Both the position numbers and the translations under genes were made by a program. This document shows, piece by piece, positions 18,397 through 28,510 of a DNA stretch of 64,000 nucleotides. Location: assembly GCA_963995525.1 (NCBI GenBank), contig OZ023206.1, positions 65,977,304 through 66,041,303 on the forward strand, written 5' to 3'. The DNA comes from Escarpia spicata (lineage: Eukaryota; Annelida; Polychaeta; Sabellida; Siboglinidae). The notes beneath the pieces are model-generated. The model worked only from the letters and a program-made list of their open reading frames with translations. It was not told where the DNA came from and ran no database searches. Numbering within the stretch: the stretch's first letter is position 1; each line of letters starts with the position of its first letter.

Positions 18397-18621
18397 AGCG
18401 TCAAGAAAAGGAGCGTATTGCTGCATTTCTTGATACTTCTCCCTCTTCCCCCTGTTGCGGCAAATATCGCCCCGCCAATCGACTGTCTCTACTGCTGAAC
18501 ACACCCAAGCAGTGCAAGGAGAAACGACGACAGTCTTTACGTAGTAGAGTTGAACTTACTTCAAATGGGTGCCTGTTTGTAAACTGGTTTGAACTGGTAT
18601 TCGCTGTGCAAGTCTGATCTA
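18397..18621 (+). CDS. Candidate second exon of C2HC gene 1
   Basis: A strong acceptor (CTTCACTGTTTCAG, AG at 18396) opens a 74-codon frame that continues the Lys/Arg/Gln-rich character (RQEKERIAAFLDT), has a CC..C pair and a basic CKEKRRQSLRSR, and stops at a TGA near 18620. A second AG a few bases on would join in phase with the donor near 18259. The next promoter begins about 45 bases after. Confidence 0.4.
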
Positions 18622-18664
18622 CTCTACAGCCCGTGAATATGTATTTCCTACTCTGCAGTCCGTG

Positions 18665-18714
18665 CTCGTTCGGCACGCCCACGTGACCTTTCGGCACATT
18701 CACTAACTATATAA
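18665..18714 (+). promoter_or_regulatory. Promoter of the Thr/Ser-rich repeat gene: same upstream element + TATA box
   Basis: The same 26-base element as at 17761 is followed by TATATAA (18708-18714). The second halves (ACGTGACCTTT, CGGCAC) differ slightly. ATG at 18774 lies 60 bases below the TATA box. Confidence 0.65.
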
Positions 18715-18773
18715 GCGCTGTGTTTTGTCAATCGGCTCATCATTCGTATTACGACGCCATCACGCCTAACAGC

Positions 18774-19205
18774 ATGTTGAAGACACCTTATTACCGACCT
18801 TGCGATGCGGCAGAGTCGAGCGATGAGGACGAGCCAACGAACCGATCCATCATGCCGGTGACCAACCGCCCTTCTGTGCCGACGGAACCAGAGGGCGAGG
18901 ACATCTGGTACACAAGGCTCTGCGATGTACCAACTTTCGCTTCTGACGATGTCACAATTTCTGCCGACACGGTCGATGTGCCAACTTCCGCTCCTGTCGA
19001 TGTCCCAACTTCTGCCGATACGATCGATGTAACAACTTCCGCTCCCGCCGATGTCTCAACCTCTGCCGATACGACCGATGTGACAACTTCTATCGATGGT
19101 ACCAATGTAACAACTACCGCGCCTGAAGACGTCACAACTTCTACTCACGTGACCAATGTCACAATTTTTGGGTTAGCATTAGGATTAAGGTTGGGGTTAG
19201 GGTAA
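18774..19205 (+). CDS. Acidic Thr/Ser/Val/Asp repeat protein
   Basis: From ATG 18774 the product starts with an acidic segment (AESSDEDEP) and continues as five to six imperfect repeats of about 17-18 residues built on DVPTSA.VDV.TSADT, encoded by a roughly 51-54-bp DNA repeat. The last residues (ALGLRLGLG) come from a degenerate TTAGGG-like tract and are probably not real coding sequence, so the frame may be spliced before it: a GTGACCAATG donor-like site lies near 19149. The composition suggests a disordered, possibly O-glycosylated or phosphorylated stalk. There is no signal peptide. Family not recognised. Confidence 0.5.
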   Translation: MLKTPYYRPCDAAESSDEDEPTNRSIMPVTNRPSVPTEPEGEDIWYTRLCDVPTFASDDVTISADTVDVPTSAPVDVPTSADTIDVTTSAPADVSTSADTTDVTTSIDGTNVTTTAPEDVTTSTHVTNVTIFGLALGLRLGLG

Positions 19206-19255
19206 AGGTTAGGATTTCGGGCAGCGTTAGGGTTAGGGTTAGGCTTAGGCTTAGC
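19171..19255. repeat. Degenerate interstitial telomere-like (TTAGGG)n tract
   Basis: GGTTAGCATTAGGATTAAGG, GGGGTTAGGGTAAAGGTTAGG and GTTAGGGTTAGGGTTAGG lie in the G-rich-strand orientation on +. This fits an old telomere-repeat insertion or a slippage-prone variant array. Confidence 0.8.
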
Positions 19256-19314
19256 GTCAAAATTAGCTCCACAACCAAGGTGTGCAAAGCTGAACTCTCA
19301 AGACGACACTATCC

Positions 19315-19518
19315 ATGTGTAGTATCAAGTGTTGGTTCCAAGACTCCTTTTCGAAACAGTGGCGAAACACTATGAAACAAATGGTTCTGACACTAATGGA
19401 GGATGAGGTTGATTACAGACTGGTTGACTGTCTGGAACAATACCGCAACCAGGTATCCGAACCGACTTTGTTGGACCTACAAGGGATCCTCGCCGTATGG
19501 CAGGCAAGACTGAAGTAG
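19315..19518 (+). CDS. Possible terminal exon (67 codons)
   Basis: This frame encodes a helical, charged peptide (EDEVDYRLVDCLEQYRNQV...LLDLQGILAVWQARLK) and stops at 19518. AATAAA lies about 120 bases downstream (19637-19642). An acceptor-like ...GTGTAG near 19320 could join it to the gene upstream. No family recognised. Confidence 0.35.
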   Translation: MCSIKCWFQDSFSKQWRNTMKQMVLTLMEDEVDYRLVDCLEQYRNQVSEPTLLDLQGILAVWQARLK

Positions 19519-19636
19519 TGAGGTGTAGTATTGTCTTGCACATGATTAAACTTTGCAAGACTCTGTATCAATGTCTAGTCTTTGGTTCTTGTAGTTATGG
19601 AGTGTGACATATAAATACGTTTGTGTTGTACACGAA

Positions 19637-19642
19637 TAAAAG
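19637..19642 (+). terminator. AATAAA polyadenylation signal
   Basis: GAATAAAAGGTGC; the only canonical signal downstream of the Thr/Ser-rich gene and the candidate terminal exon. Confidence 0.45.
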
Positions 19643-19699
19643 GTGCAAACCTCATCTTGTGTCTTTTTCATAGTGTAATGCAAAGCATATGTAGGGAAC

Positions 19700-19850
19700 C
19701 TTACTAATGTCGGTTATGTATGTGTGTAGTTCAGTACAGAGATGATAGCCAGTTATGTATGTGTGTAGTTCAGTACAGAGACGTTAGCCAGTTATGTCTG
19801 TGTGTAGTTCAGTAGAGACGTTAGCCAGTTATGTATGAGTAGTTCAGTGT
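19700..19850. repeat. Tandem repeat, unit about 38 bp (x4)
   Basis: AGTTATGTATGTGTGTAGTT CAGTACAGAGA(C/T)G(T/A)TAGCC is repeated four times, with the last units shortened. Confidence 0.85.
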
Positions 19851-19852
19851 GA

Positions 19853-20005
19853 GTGACGTCATGATATGCGCAGTAATGTTGTGCGCGAGGTGAGTTGGTT
19901 AAACAGGTAGTGCTTTGGTTAGCCATCGTTTTGAACTTGCGCACTTGGATGTAATTCCATCATGTGACGTCATGGTCAGTGAGTGACGTCATGGTACGTG
20001 CAGTC
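19853..20005 (+). promoter_or_regulatory. CRE-like TGACGTCA cluster and right copy of the island direct repeat
   Basis: TGACGTCAT occurs at about 19855, 19970 and 19985, and a TGATGTCAT variant sits at 17623. Between them lies the second copy (19868-19940) of the 17636-17716 repeat. These are good matches to CREB/ATF sites; the repetition in the same arrangement on both sides of a 2.2-kb gene block is notable. Confidence 0.5.
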
Positions 20006-20008
20006 ATT

Positions 20009-20275
20009 TTGACCAACACGCCGCACGAATCAAACTATAGTCACGAGTTGTACAAACGAAACACTAAACTTAGCCCAACAGGTTGCACGAATTGAACTTA
20101 GACCAACTAGTCGGACAAACGAAACACTACACTTTGACCAACACGCTGCACGAACCAAACTATAGACACGAATTGTACAAACGAAACACTAATCTTACCC
20201 GAACACGTGGCATGAATTGAACTTAGACCAACTAGTCGGGACAAACGAAACACTAAACTTTGACTAGCGAGTGAC
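20009..20275. repeat. Tandem repeat, unit about 130 bp (x2)
   Basis: GACCAACACG(C)CGCACGAA.CAAACTATAG, TTGTACAAACGAAACACTAA and TTGAACTTAGACCAACTAGTC recur in the same order in two successive blocks, with a nested shorter period from ACAAACGAAACACTA. Confidence 0.85.
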
Positions 20276-20282
20276 AAGAACC

Positions 20283-20600
20283 AACAGATTTCAGGCAAAT
20301 TCAGGCAATCGACCAAGATACACAGGCAGTTTCAGGCAAATTCAGGCAATCGACCAAGATACACAGGCATTTTCAGACAAATTCATGCAATCGACCAAGA
20401 TACACAGGCAGTTTCAGGCAGTTTCAGGCAAATTCAGGCAATCGACCAAGATACACTGGTAGTTTCAGGCAGTTTCAGGCAAATTCAGCCAATCGACCAA
20501 GATACACAGGCAAATTCAGGCAATCAACCAAGGTACACAGGCAGTTTCAGGCAAATTCAGGCAATCGACCAAGATTTCAGGCACATTCAGTCAATCGACC
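20283..20600. repeat. Tandem repeat, unit about 46 bp (x6-7)
   Basis: TTCAGGCAAATTCAGGCAATCGACCAAGATACACAGGCAG-type units; GACCAAGATACAC and TTCAGGCA are conserved. The array ends about 30 bases before the start region of C2HC gene 3. Confidence 0.9.
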
Positions 20601-20627
20601 AGAGATTTCCATATATCAGTGCATAAA

Positions 20628-21104
20628 ATGCAAATTGTGGTTCATTTCGTTGTTTGTATTTTAACAATAAACACCTGCATCATGAGCTTATCGACTAGTC
20701 TACTGATTGCCAACCCGCCCACACCATCACCATCACGGGTGGCCTTCCAGTGCCCAGACTGCAAGAGGCATTTCACACGTCGGGATAACTGGAAACAACA
20801 CATTGCCCCCAGTCGCTGTAGGCCATCGACAAACACTACGTCGACAAGCACTACTTTGTTCAATTCACTTGAACTGGCGCCCACTACGATACCTGTGTCT
20901 CCATCAACAAGCTCGATATTCCCGTCTCCATCTCAGGTGACCATGGAATATACAAAGAAGATGGCCCTGGTCGATCCCCGTATTTTGGAAAACATCCAAC
21001 CACAATGCCCTTCTCCGGCTAATCCTATCGAAAGGGTCTTGCAACGACTCGACAATGAAATGCTAGACATATTAGAACGAATCGATATACACGAGAGGGA
21101 ATAG
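20628..21104 (+). CDS. Small single C2HC zinc-finger protein, gene 3
   Basis: Starts are possible at 20628 or 20682. The longer form has a hydrophobic N-terminus that resembles a signal peptide, so for a nuclear finger protein the ATG at 20682 (MSLSTSLLIANPPTPSPSR) is preferred. One finger, FQCPDCKRHFTRRDNWKQH then IAPSRC, has the C-x2-C-x12-H-x5-C spacing of gene 1. A Ser/Thr/Pro-rich middle and an acidic amphipathic C-terminal helix (IERVLQRLDNEMLDILERID) follow, possibly for dimerisation. An octamer-like ATGCAAAT lies at 20627. The domain order is rearranged relative to gene 1, but the make-up is the same, so they may be paralogues. Function unknown. Confidence 0.6.
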   Translation: MQIVVHFVVCILTINTCIMSLSTSLLIANPPTPSPSRVAFQCPDCKRHFTRRDNWKQHIAPSRCRPSTNTTSTSTTLFNSLELAPTTIPVSPSTSSIFPSPSQVTMEYTKKMALVDPRILENIQPQCPSPANPIERVLQRLDNEMLDILERIDIHERE

Positions 21105-21540
21105 TTGTGTTGTATAACCAGGTATTGAGTCGGTACAACGATCTTTCCGACAAAAGTGTCCAAGAACCCGTGCGTGTAGTCATCGACAAATTTCCCAGTG
21201 AAGAGAAAAACAAAGTACAACCTGCTAACGAAAATGATATGATTACAGATATATTGCATGTACAGAAGCCCGCACTCAGCGCACACGGACGTACACGCAC
21301 GAACACGTTATTTGTATTTACGAATGTATGGAACGACAAGTGATGACTTTGATGATGATTTCAAAATTTTCCTACTTGTTTTCTCCAAACTTTGCTTTTT
21401 AAGAGTTTGATTCATTATCAGCAATAAATAAATAAAAACTACTGATAATACTTCAACAAATGTAACGTTGTAAAGAAAGTTTATAATAAACAAGTACAAG
21501 ATTGTATTTTACTATTTTGAAATATAATGCCCACTTTGCT
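21105..21540. other. 3' flank of C2HC gene 3, no certain gene
   Basis: A frame 21107-21343 continues in another register after the stop and has hydrophilic composition, but lacks domain or splice support. AATAAATAAATAAAAA (about 21422-21437) may supply a polyA signal. Confidence 0.4.
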
Positions 21541-21547
21541 GTGGCAG

Positions 21548-21576
21548 GCTATATATATATATATATATATATATAC
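21548..21576. repeat. (TA)n microsatellite at the left edge of the RTE-like LINE
   Basis: About 14 TA/AT dinucleotides. A similar tract (25024-25066) sits at the right edge of the LINE. Confidence 0.95.
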
Positions 21577-21579
21577 ATT

Positions 21580-24500
21580 GTGGTGTGGTGTTTAACACAC
21601 GTCTGTGTGATGCGCCAAGTGCTGTAGTGTAGTGTGTAATATGTAGTTTGTGCTTCATACACTCGCTTTCAGCTACAGCCGCCAGATAGCTCATTGGGGT
21701 GAAAAGGGAGCCGAGTGCGTAAGTCTCCCCTGCTGGTACATAGCCTCCACAACCTCCTTGTGGTGCACTGCGGATACTGAGCGCCTTGCGTCCCCAGGCT
21801 AATGTGCTATGGATCTCGGAGCAGGTTGGAGCCTTAAAGGTGCAGTGTGCAGGGCCAACCAGCGTATGGACACGTCCCGATGCAGTACCAATCCAACTCC
21901 CAACTATGGGCAAATAATATTGGGCAGATCGTGCTCAATAGCCAAGGTAGGCAGGTGATGTAGGAGAAGGAAAACTCTGACATAAAACCGCACTAGCAGG
22001 TCTGCCAGGGCAGTGCTGCTGAATGGCTATGATGTCCCAAATCATATGATGGTACAAATAACAATGAAAGAGAGGGCTACCGCGTCCGAGGCAACCGACG
22101 CGCCGTCTACTTGGGCAGCGGCAAGAAGACAACGAAGTCCAAGGGGATCGTCCAGCCGCCAGTGATCCAAATGTGAAGTCCGGTTAGGCAGTTTGAATGT
22201 TGGCTCAATGAGCGGTAAAGCGGTTGAGGTGGTGGATAAGATGGGAAGAAGGCGTTTGGAGGTGCTGTGCATACAGGAAACCAAATGGAAAGGCGAGAAT
22301 GCTGATGGGTGGATTCAAGCTACTGCACGCAGGAGGAGAAGGAAGAAGTAATGGAGTTGACGTCATTGTATCAGAGATATCAGTAAGACCGAGGTTCGAG
22401 TGGAAAGATGGAATGGACGCATAGTGATGGCATGGCTGATGGTTAGGAAACAGCTGGTATGTGTTATGTTTGTATACGGGCCACATACATGAAGGATGGA
22501 GGCAGAGGAAGAATAGTTCAGGGATGCTTTGGAGAGGATGATGGGATTGGCGGTGCTGGAGGTGATGTTGTGTATTGCGGGAGACTTCAATACAAATGTT
22601 GGAGTAGCGGAACCAGGTGAAGAGGAGAGTGTTGGCAGACACGGGTGAGGAGTGAGGAATAGAGATGATCGAACTCTAGTGGAACTGATGGCTAGAAATG
22701 GTTTAGCAGTGGCTAACTCTTTCTTCCAGAAGCGAGAGAGCCATACGATTACATACAAATGGAGACAGCACAAGGCTGAATTGGATCTGCTGTTAGTCCG
22801 GGGGCAGCAGCTAGGGAAGATTAAGGACTGCAAAGATGTACCTGGAAAGCATGTCACGACACAACATAAACCAGTGGTGTTCTTTGGGCATATGCAGAAG
22901 AAGACACAAACTAAGAACGTGGGCCGCAGGAAAATTAAGTGGTGGAGATGCAAAGATGATGTCGCTGTTAAATACAAAGAGCGGGTGACAGCTAAATATG
23001 AGGAGCTCAGAGAAGAAGTTGGCAGTCTGGAGGAAGAACGGAAAAATTACAAAGAAGCATTTATGGGAACTGCAGAGGAGCTATGTGGAAGAACGTCGGT
23101 AAATGGCGGAGAGTCTAGAAGTAGTAACCAAGGATGGTGGACAAACGAAGTTGCAAAAGCAGTGCGTGAAAAGAAGGCAGCATGGAAAGAAATAGAGAAG
23201 ACCAAGGAGAGGGGAAATCAACCTGATGCAAGGCTGATACACATATACGGACAGAAAAAGAAAGCTGCAAAGAAAGCTGTTGATAAGTCGAGGAGTGAAG
23301 CAGATGTGCATAGCAAGCTAGATGAGGACGGTGGAAAGAAGATGATATACAGAGTGGCCCGAGTCAGGGATGAGATAGTAAGGACGTGAAAGGTGGGACG
23401 GTGATCAAGGATAGAAATGGGTAGTTAGTGACAGAACAAGAAGCAGTGATGAAGGTCTGGGAAAACTACTTCAAGGAGCTTCTGACTTGGAATTGCCTTC
23501 GTACGTAGAAGGGAAAGTGACGTCAGCTGATATTACTGATACAGAGATGCAAACTGGGTTAAAAGGGATGAAGAAGGAGAGTGCACCTGATATCGATGAC
23601 TTACGTGTAGAGATGGTAAAGGTAACAGGGGAGAATGGAATCAGCTGGACAAGGAGGCTGCTGAATAAATGTATGAGTAAAGGTAAAATACCAGAAGAGT
23701 GGTTGACAAGGCGAATTGTTCCAATATGGAAGAGGAAGGGAGATGTGCAAGATCCGGGGGAATACAGAGGCATCATACGTCTAAGTCACACCATGAAGCT
23801 GCTAGAGAGGATCCTGGATGGGAGGATTCGAACGAGAGTAGAACAAGACATAGGGGAAGAACAACAGGGATTCAGAAAGGGCAGAGGGACGACGGATGCA
23901 ATGTTTGCATTGACACAACTGGTGGAGAAGAGGTTGGAGATGCAAGGGAAAATGGCAGTGGGATTTGTGGACCTGGAGAAGGCCTACGACTCACTCCAAT
24001 GAGAGAGATGGTGATGGCAACAATGAAATGGACGGGAATGCCAGAAGCAGAAGCCAGGATGATGGGAGCAATGTGTGAATGAATAACAGGAAACGTTGTG
24101 GCTGGAGCTAGGATGCCGGAAGATTTTCCTGTTAACATCGAAGCATGCAAGGAAGTGCTCTAAACCCATTACTATTTATCATGGTAATGGCACTAATCAG
24201 CAGGAAGATCAGCACGAAGCAGATAATTATGTATGCGGACGATCTGGCCATAGTAGCAGAAAGCAAACAAGAGCTACAAGACTTGTTGGAGGTGAGGAAC
24301 ATGGTGTTCAAGAAACACGGACTGCGAATGAGCCTGGAGAAGACAGCCGTAATGTGGGGTGGACAACAGAGAGAGGAATTGGACACCAGGTTGGACGGAA
24401 AGGAAATTAAGCAAGTGGACGGCTTTGTATACCTTGGAGGAATGATTACGGTGGATGGACGTTCAGATGTGGAGGTGTGACGCCGAATACAAGCAGGAGC

Positions 24501-25020
24501 GAATGCTTGGAGAAAGGTAGAGGGAGTTATAATGGACAGAAAAATCTCAAAAAAACTTAAAGGGAAAGTCCTGAGAATGTATATTACACCGACATGCCTA
24601 TATAATCTGGAGACAGTGGCGCTCACAGAACAACAACAACAGAAGCTGCAAGTTTGTGTGAAAACTGAGTTAGAAGAATAACAAGAACAAAGAGGGTAGA
24701 CAGAAGAAGGACGAATGACCTGAGGTAAAACGTTGAAATACAATGCAGTGTAATAGGAGAATTATTGAGAAGCCGGATGAGAAGGGCAGGCCACTTGGAA
24801 AGGATGGAAGCCAGAAAAATAGCGGCAGAATAAGACCACAGGTGAGATGGGAGGACGGCATGAGGAGGGACAGGAGAAGATCAGGGAAGGTTAAAAGATG
24901 GAGAGAAGGAGTGATAGACAGAAAACAATGGAAGGAAAATACACAGAGAGTGGTTCAGCATTACTGTACCTGACCCTCACCCCTGTACAGCAGGGAACAA
25001 GGGAACAAGGTGGAAAGCAA
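21580..25020 (+). mobile_element. Decayed RTE-like non-LTR retrotransposon
   Basis: Fragments in several frames are in the correct order. A 5' region (21580-22200) is followed by an APE-type endonuclease start with LEVLCIQETKWKGENADGW (22255-22320) and its HTITYKWRQHKAELDLLLV strand (22740-22800). A linker helix region follows (22880-23390), then the reverse transcriptase with IPEEWLTRRIVPIWKRKGD, GEYRGIIRLSHTMKLLERIL, QQGFRKGRGTTDAMFALTQL, VGFVDLEKAYDSL (23690-24000), YADDLAIVAES (24233-24265) and LRMSLEKTAVM. The EYRGI/KGKGD/HTMK and GRGTTDA signatures are those of the RTE clade. At least five frameshifts or stops make it inactive. It ends near a long (AT)n tract. Confidence 0.82.
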
Positions 25021-25031
25021 CTATAAATATA

Positions 25032-25064
<33 letters not shown>

Positions 25065-26050
25065 GCTCTCTCTTTGTGTTAGATCAGTTAAAAAAATACA
25101 CAATTCCGCTGACATTTATAGACCAACTGAAATCCTGTACCCTTTTTCTATAATGCAACTAACCCAAATACCACACGGATATATAATGCAGGGCTACGTT
25201 CACCTGGTTAGTGATTAAACAAAAGTATATGTATAGAAACGGTTATTGTTAACATACGAAATTATCACACATATACAATAGTAGACAGGCTAAGAGACAC
25301 ACATTTGTCGAATAATATTGTGTACGTTTAGACAAAACCACGAAAAATAAAACATCAATCAGGCAAGTATATCAGCTTCAGCAGCATCAAAACATGGTAT
25401 TTGTCATTTAACATTTCCAGAGTTACTGAATCCGTATCTGTCATACACTGTGTCCAGGGATGTCGGGCATATTGAAATTCAAGATGGCCGCCATGGAAAT
25501 ACTTCACCTAAATATCTCAACTTCTAGGCAACAAATAAATATGGTCTTTGTGTCTAAACCAACATTTTCCGGAACAAGGAAGCTGAGATATGGGTATCAC
25601 TGAATTGTTAGATGAATGTGTGCAGTAAATAAGTATGTCAATCGAATAGACGTATTGAAAGGGAAACACAAGATATGCTAACATTTTGCTGCAATTTATG
25701 TCAAAACAACACGAGTTCATTTCCAAACAAATCAACGCCAGATTGTTGGGTAATCTTTGTCATCAAGTAATTAAAAAAACATAAATAATAGTACCAATAC
25801 GTTTGCCATACGTTCGCCAGAAATGTATTCAACGTTTCATCTTCAAACTTTTTTACGAAAACTTCATTCAGATCAGTATTTCTGACATTTAACGGTTCAT
25901 TCCTTCAGTTTCTGGTGGCAGAAATAATGCTTGCGAAATTGGTCATGTTTGCAGACATGTGAGGAATGATTCGCATATGCAACGTCGCAAGCATTTTGTA
26001 ACTATCACTGTTACTTGGATGTTGAAGTTTCCCCGTTGTTTTCGTTCCCT
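25021..26050. other. (AT)n tract then non-coding AT-rich flank
   Basis: 25024-25066 is a (TA)n microsatellite. The remaining sequence up to the receptor gene shows no domain. It contains the words GTATAGAAACGGTTATTGTTA and AAATTA.CACATATACAATAGTA, which recur near 28570-28622, so a diverged dispersed repeat is shared. Confidence 0.5.
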
Positions 26051-26059
26051 TGGGAGTCA

Positions 26060-27508
26060 CTAAGCAAAGAAAAAGCTATAAAAGGAATCAAACATGTTCA
26101 GCTCACTATCGTCGTTCTCCTCCTCCTCTTTTTCTTCTTTTTCTTCTTCCTTAGCTGATCTCTTTTTCCAACACATTAATGCCGCAATACAAATTGCGCA
26201 AATGGGAATGACGCCGGCTATGATACCACCTACAATAAGACTTGTACTTGGCATGCTTATTTTCATCTCGCAGTGTGGTCCTTGCCAGTTGTTTGGGCAG
26301 GAACATACATACGAGTCACCAGACCGCACGCAAGATCCTCCGTTGAGGCACGGATTCCTCAAACATGGTCTCAAATCTCCGTACACATACACTTCGCACA
26401 AAGCAAGTGTCTGTGCAGTTCCGTTCATCCTAATAGTCATGGTGGTTCCAATTACATTGGAAGAACAGTAGAAACTTTTCCTTGAGACAAATGACATATT
26501 ATACCGATGAGGACCACATGCATTGTATACGCCACCATGTGGACCAATGACAATAACGAAATTTGCCAGACTCCACGAGCAGCAATCTTGACGATTCACT
26601 ATAACAACCTTTTTGACTTCTACCAGATCTACAAAGTTAACCTTCCACCAAGGATTTGTTTCACGTCTGGTTTGACTACACCTGCCCTCCGACAACATAT
26701 CATCAGCATTTCCATCAACAGCTCGTGAAGCTGTGTAGTTTTTGGTGTTTGACGACATTGTTGCTGATTTACCAAGTGCATAGTTCTTTCCTTCACAATT
26801 TGATCCAGACCAACTTGTAGGGCAGACACATCTATAAAAAGTGCCGTTCGCTTTGCATGTACCTCCATTATCGCACGGATTGCTCAAACATTGGTCACGC
26901 AAATATGGTTTACCATACACTTCGACCTCGCATAAAGTAAGGTAATCATCAAACGTTAGAATGTTTGGTGACCGAATTACTATCGCCAAAATGCGTCCCT
27001 TAACATCAGGTGAACAATAGAAACTTCTTATATAGATGAGTGTCATATCGTTCCTTTGAGCGCCACATGTCTTATATAGGCCGTCATAGATACCAACGAC
27101 AATTTCAAATTCCTTCAGACGGTTAGTGTGCTTTTGCCGATTGTATATGACCACCTTTTCAACTTCTAACACTGTTTCGAGATCAACCCTCCACCACGGA
27201 TATGTTGGACGTGCTGTGTGTGTGCAGTAGTCAATTGCGTTAATCGTAATTCCATCAACAGCCAAAGCAGGAGGATTATGATTACCATTAAGATGGGTGA
27301 ATGTTGATTGTTGAGTTGCCACGCGTCCTCGTGCCCAGTTCTTTCCTTCACAAAGAGTTCCAGTCCGACCCGCTGGGCAGTTACACCTAAAATTCGTCCC
27401 ACTACTTACACATGTACCTCCATTATCGCACGGATTGCTCGAACATATTGCTTCGCACCATCGGCAGTAGACGAGCACAAAACATGGTACAAGCAAAACA
27501 AGTTGCAT
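26060..27508 (-). CDS. Intronless type I membrane protein: EGF - fucolectin - EGF - fucolectin - EGF - TM
   Basis: One uninterrupted 482-codon frame. A signal peptide (MQLVLLVPCFVLVYCRWCEA) is followed by three EGF-like modules with six cysteines each (CSSNPCDNGGTC..., CLSNPCDNGGTC..., CLRNPCLNGGSC...). After each of the first two comes a fucolectin/F5-8-C-like (FTP) module with A.A VDG, PWW(R/K)V(D/N), V..V.I.NRQ and LCEVEVYG. A hydrophobic segment (LIVGGIIAGVIPICAICIAALMC) and a charged, Glu/Lys-rich cytoplasmic tail close it. FTP modules bind fucose-type glycans in animal lectins, so this is probably a cell-surface lectin or adhesion receptor, possibly in immunity. Absence of introns in so modular a gene suggests retroposition of an mRNA or a recently expanded single-exon family. 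ATG context is fair (AAAATGC). Confidence 0.8.
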   Translation of the reverse strand: MQLVLLVPCFVLVYCRWCEAICSSNPCDNGGTCVSSGTNFRCNCPAGRTGTLCEGKNWARGRVATQQSTFTHLNGNHNPPALAVDGITINAIDYCTHTARPTYPWWRVDLETVLEVEKVVIYNRQKHTNRLKEFEIVVGIYDGLYKTCGAQRNDMTLIYIRSFYCSPDVKGRILAIVIRSPNILTFDDYLTLCEVEVYGKPYLRDQCLSNPCDNGGTCKANGTFYRCVCPTSWSGSNCEGKNYALGKSATMSSNTKNYTASRAVDGNADDMLSEGRCSQTRRETNPWWKVNFVDLVEVKKVVIVNRQDCCSWSLANFVIVIGPHGGVYNACGPHRYNMSFVSRKSFYCSSNVIGTTMTIRMNGTAQTLALCEVYVYGDLRPCLRNPCLNGGSCVRSGDSYVCSCPNNWQGPHCEMKISMPSTSLIVGGIIAGVIPICAICIAALMCWKKRSAKEEEKEEKEEEENDDSELNMFDSFYSFFFA

Positions 27509-27764
27509 TTTGTTTTTGCCTGATCATCGAAGTGATTTGTTCACAACATTGAACGATGTATATTCCTGTGACGCTGTTTCAATAGCAGCCATAATTAGTA
27601 ACGCCTCGGTTTGATATGTACATGACGTAGCATCACCAACGGTGGGCGCTTTTCAACGACGTCACAATATGGGAAACCAAACACAATTTGCGGATGTCTT
27701 AATTGTTTAATAATAAATGCGCCACAGAGCTCGGATTGTCTGAGGATATTGGCGTGTTAGAAAT
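27509..27764. promoter_or_regulatory. 5' flank of the receptor gene
   Basis: No clear TATA box. AT-rich with two TGACGT motifs on + (about 27622 and 27659). No gene. Confidence 0.3.
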
Positions 27765-28510
27765 TATTTATTATTATTATTATTATTAATATATTTTATT
27801 TAATATGGCGCCAGATCAAATTAGAAATTGTTCGTGGCGCATTACAACATGTAGAACCCATATAGAGGTAATAATGATGGCTAAATAAACATGCATTTCC
27901 TAAAACAAATTCTTATAAAATTAATATTAATAAAATACAAATAAATACAGTAATTAAATAAATATACTAAAATATTGATCTTAACTACATTTCTATGTAG
28001 AAATAAGACATTGCAAATTAATTTAATTTAACTAATGTACATATAGGTATAAAATAAATATAGAAATAATTAATTAATACATAAGAAATATAAAACCAAT
28101 CAAAATGCAGAGACTAAATTATGCCACATTGGACAAGAAAGAGAGTCGAAAAATGTGTCTTTAAGCGTGCGTTGAAAGTAGAGAGACAATCAGACGTTTT
28201 AATGTCGTTAGGCAAAGTGTTCCACAAAGTCGCCGCGGCGACCGCAAACGAACTGTCCCCAGCTTGGACATGAGTCCGCAGGACCGTTAACATGTTATTG
28301 ATGGCAGAGCGCAGTGCTCTTGTTCGTTTGTATGGGCATACAAAATCGCATAAACAACAGAGGCATGGCGCTGTCACTCCGTGGGCGGCGTAGGATCAAC
28401 CTAGCAGCAGAGTTGGGCATTCTCTGCAGTCGAGCGATGTTGTTAACATAAGTGCCGTATATAACTGAATTGCAGTAATCAAGCCGTGATGTAATAATAT
28501 CGTTGACGAC
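27765..28510 (-). mobile_element. 3' end of an L2/CR1-like LINE with (AAT/ATT)n tail
   Basis: Read on the - strand: a typical RT C-terminal region in two frames. 28500-28385 encodes SRLDYCNSVIYGTYV then LQRMPNSAARLILRR. 28377-28114 encodes KRTRALRSAINNMLTV... and SFAVAAATLWNTLPNDIKT. A long AT-rich 3' UTR follows and ends in ATTATTATTATTATTA at 27768-27788. A frameshift near 28380 kills it. Related to but diverged from the 16.2-16.7 kb copy. Confidence 0.75.

Noticed and set aside
22363..24743. Minus-strand frames of 90-200 codons between 22.3 and 24.8 kb
   Set aside because: Antisense shadows of the RTE-like LINE: the + strand carries recognisable endonuclease and RT motifs in order, the - strand none.
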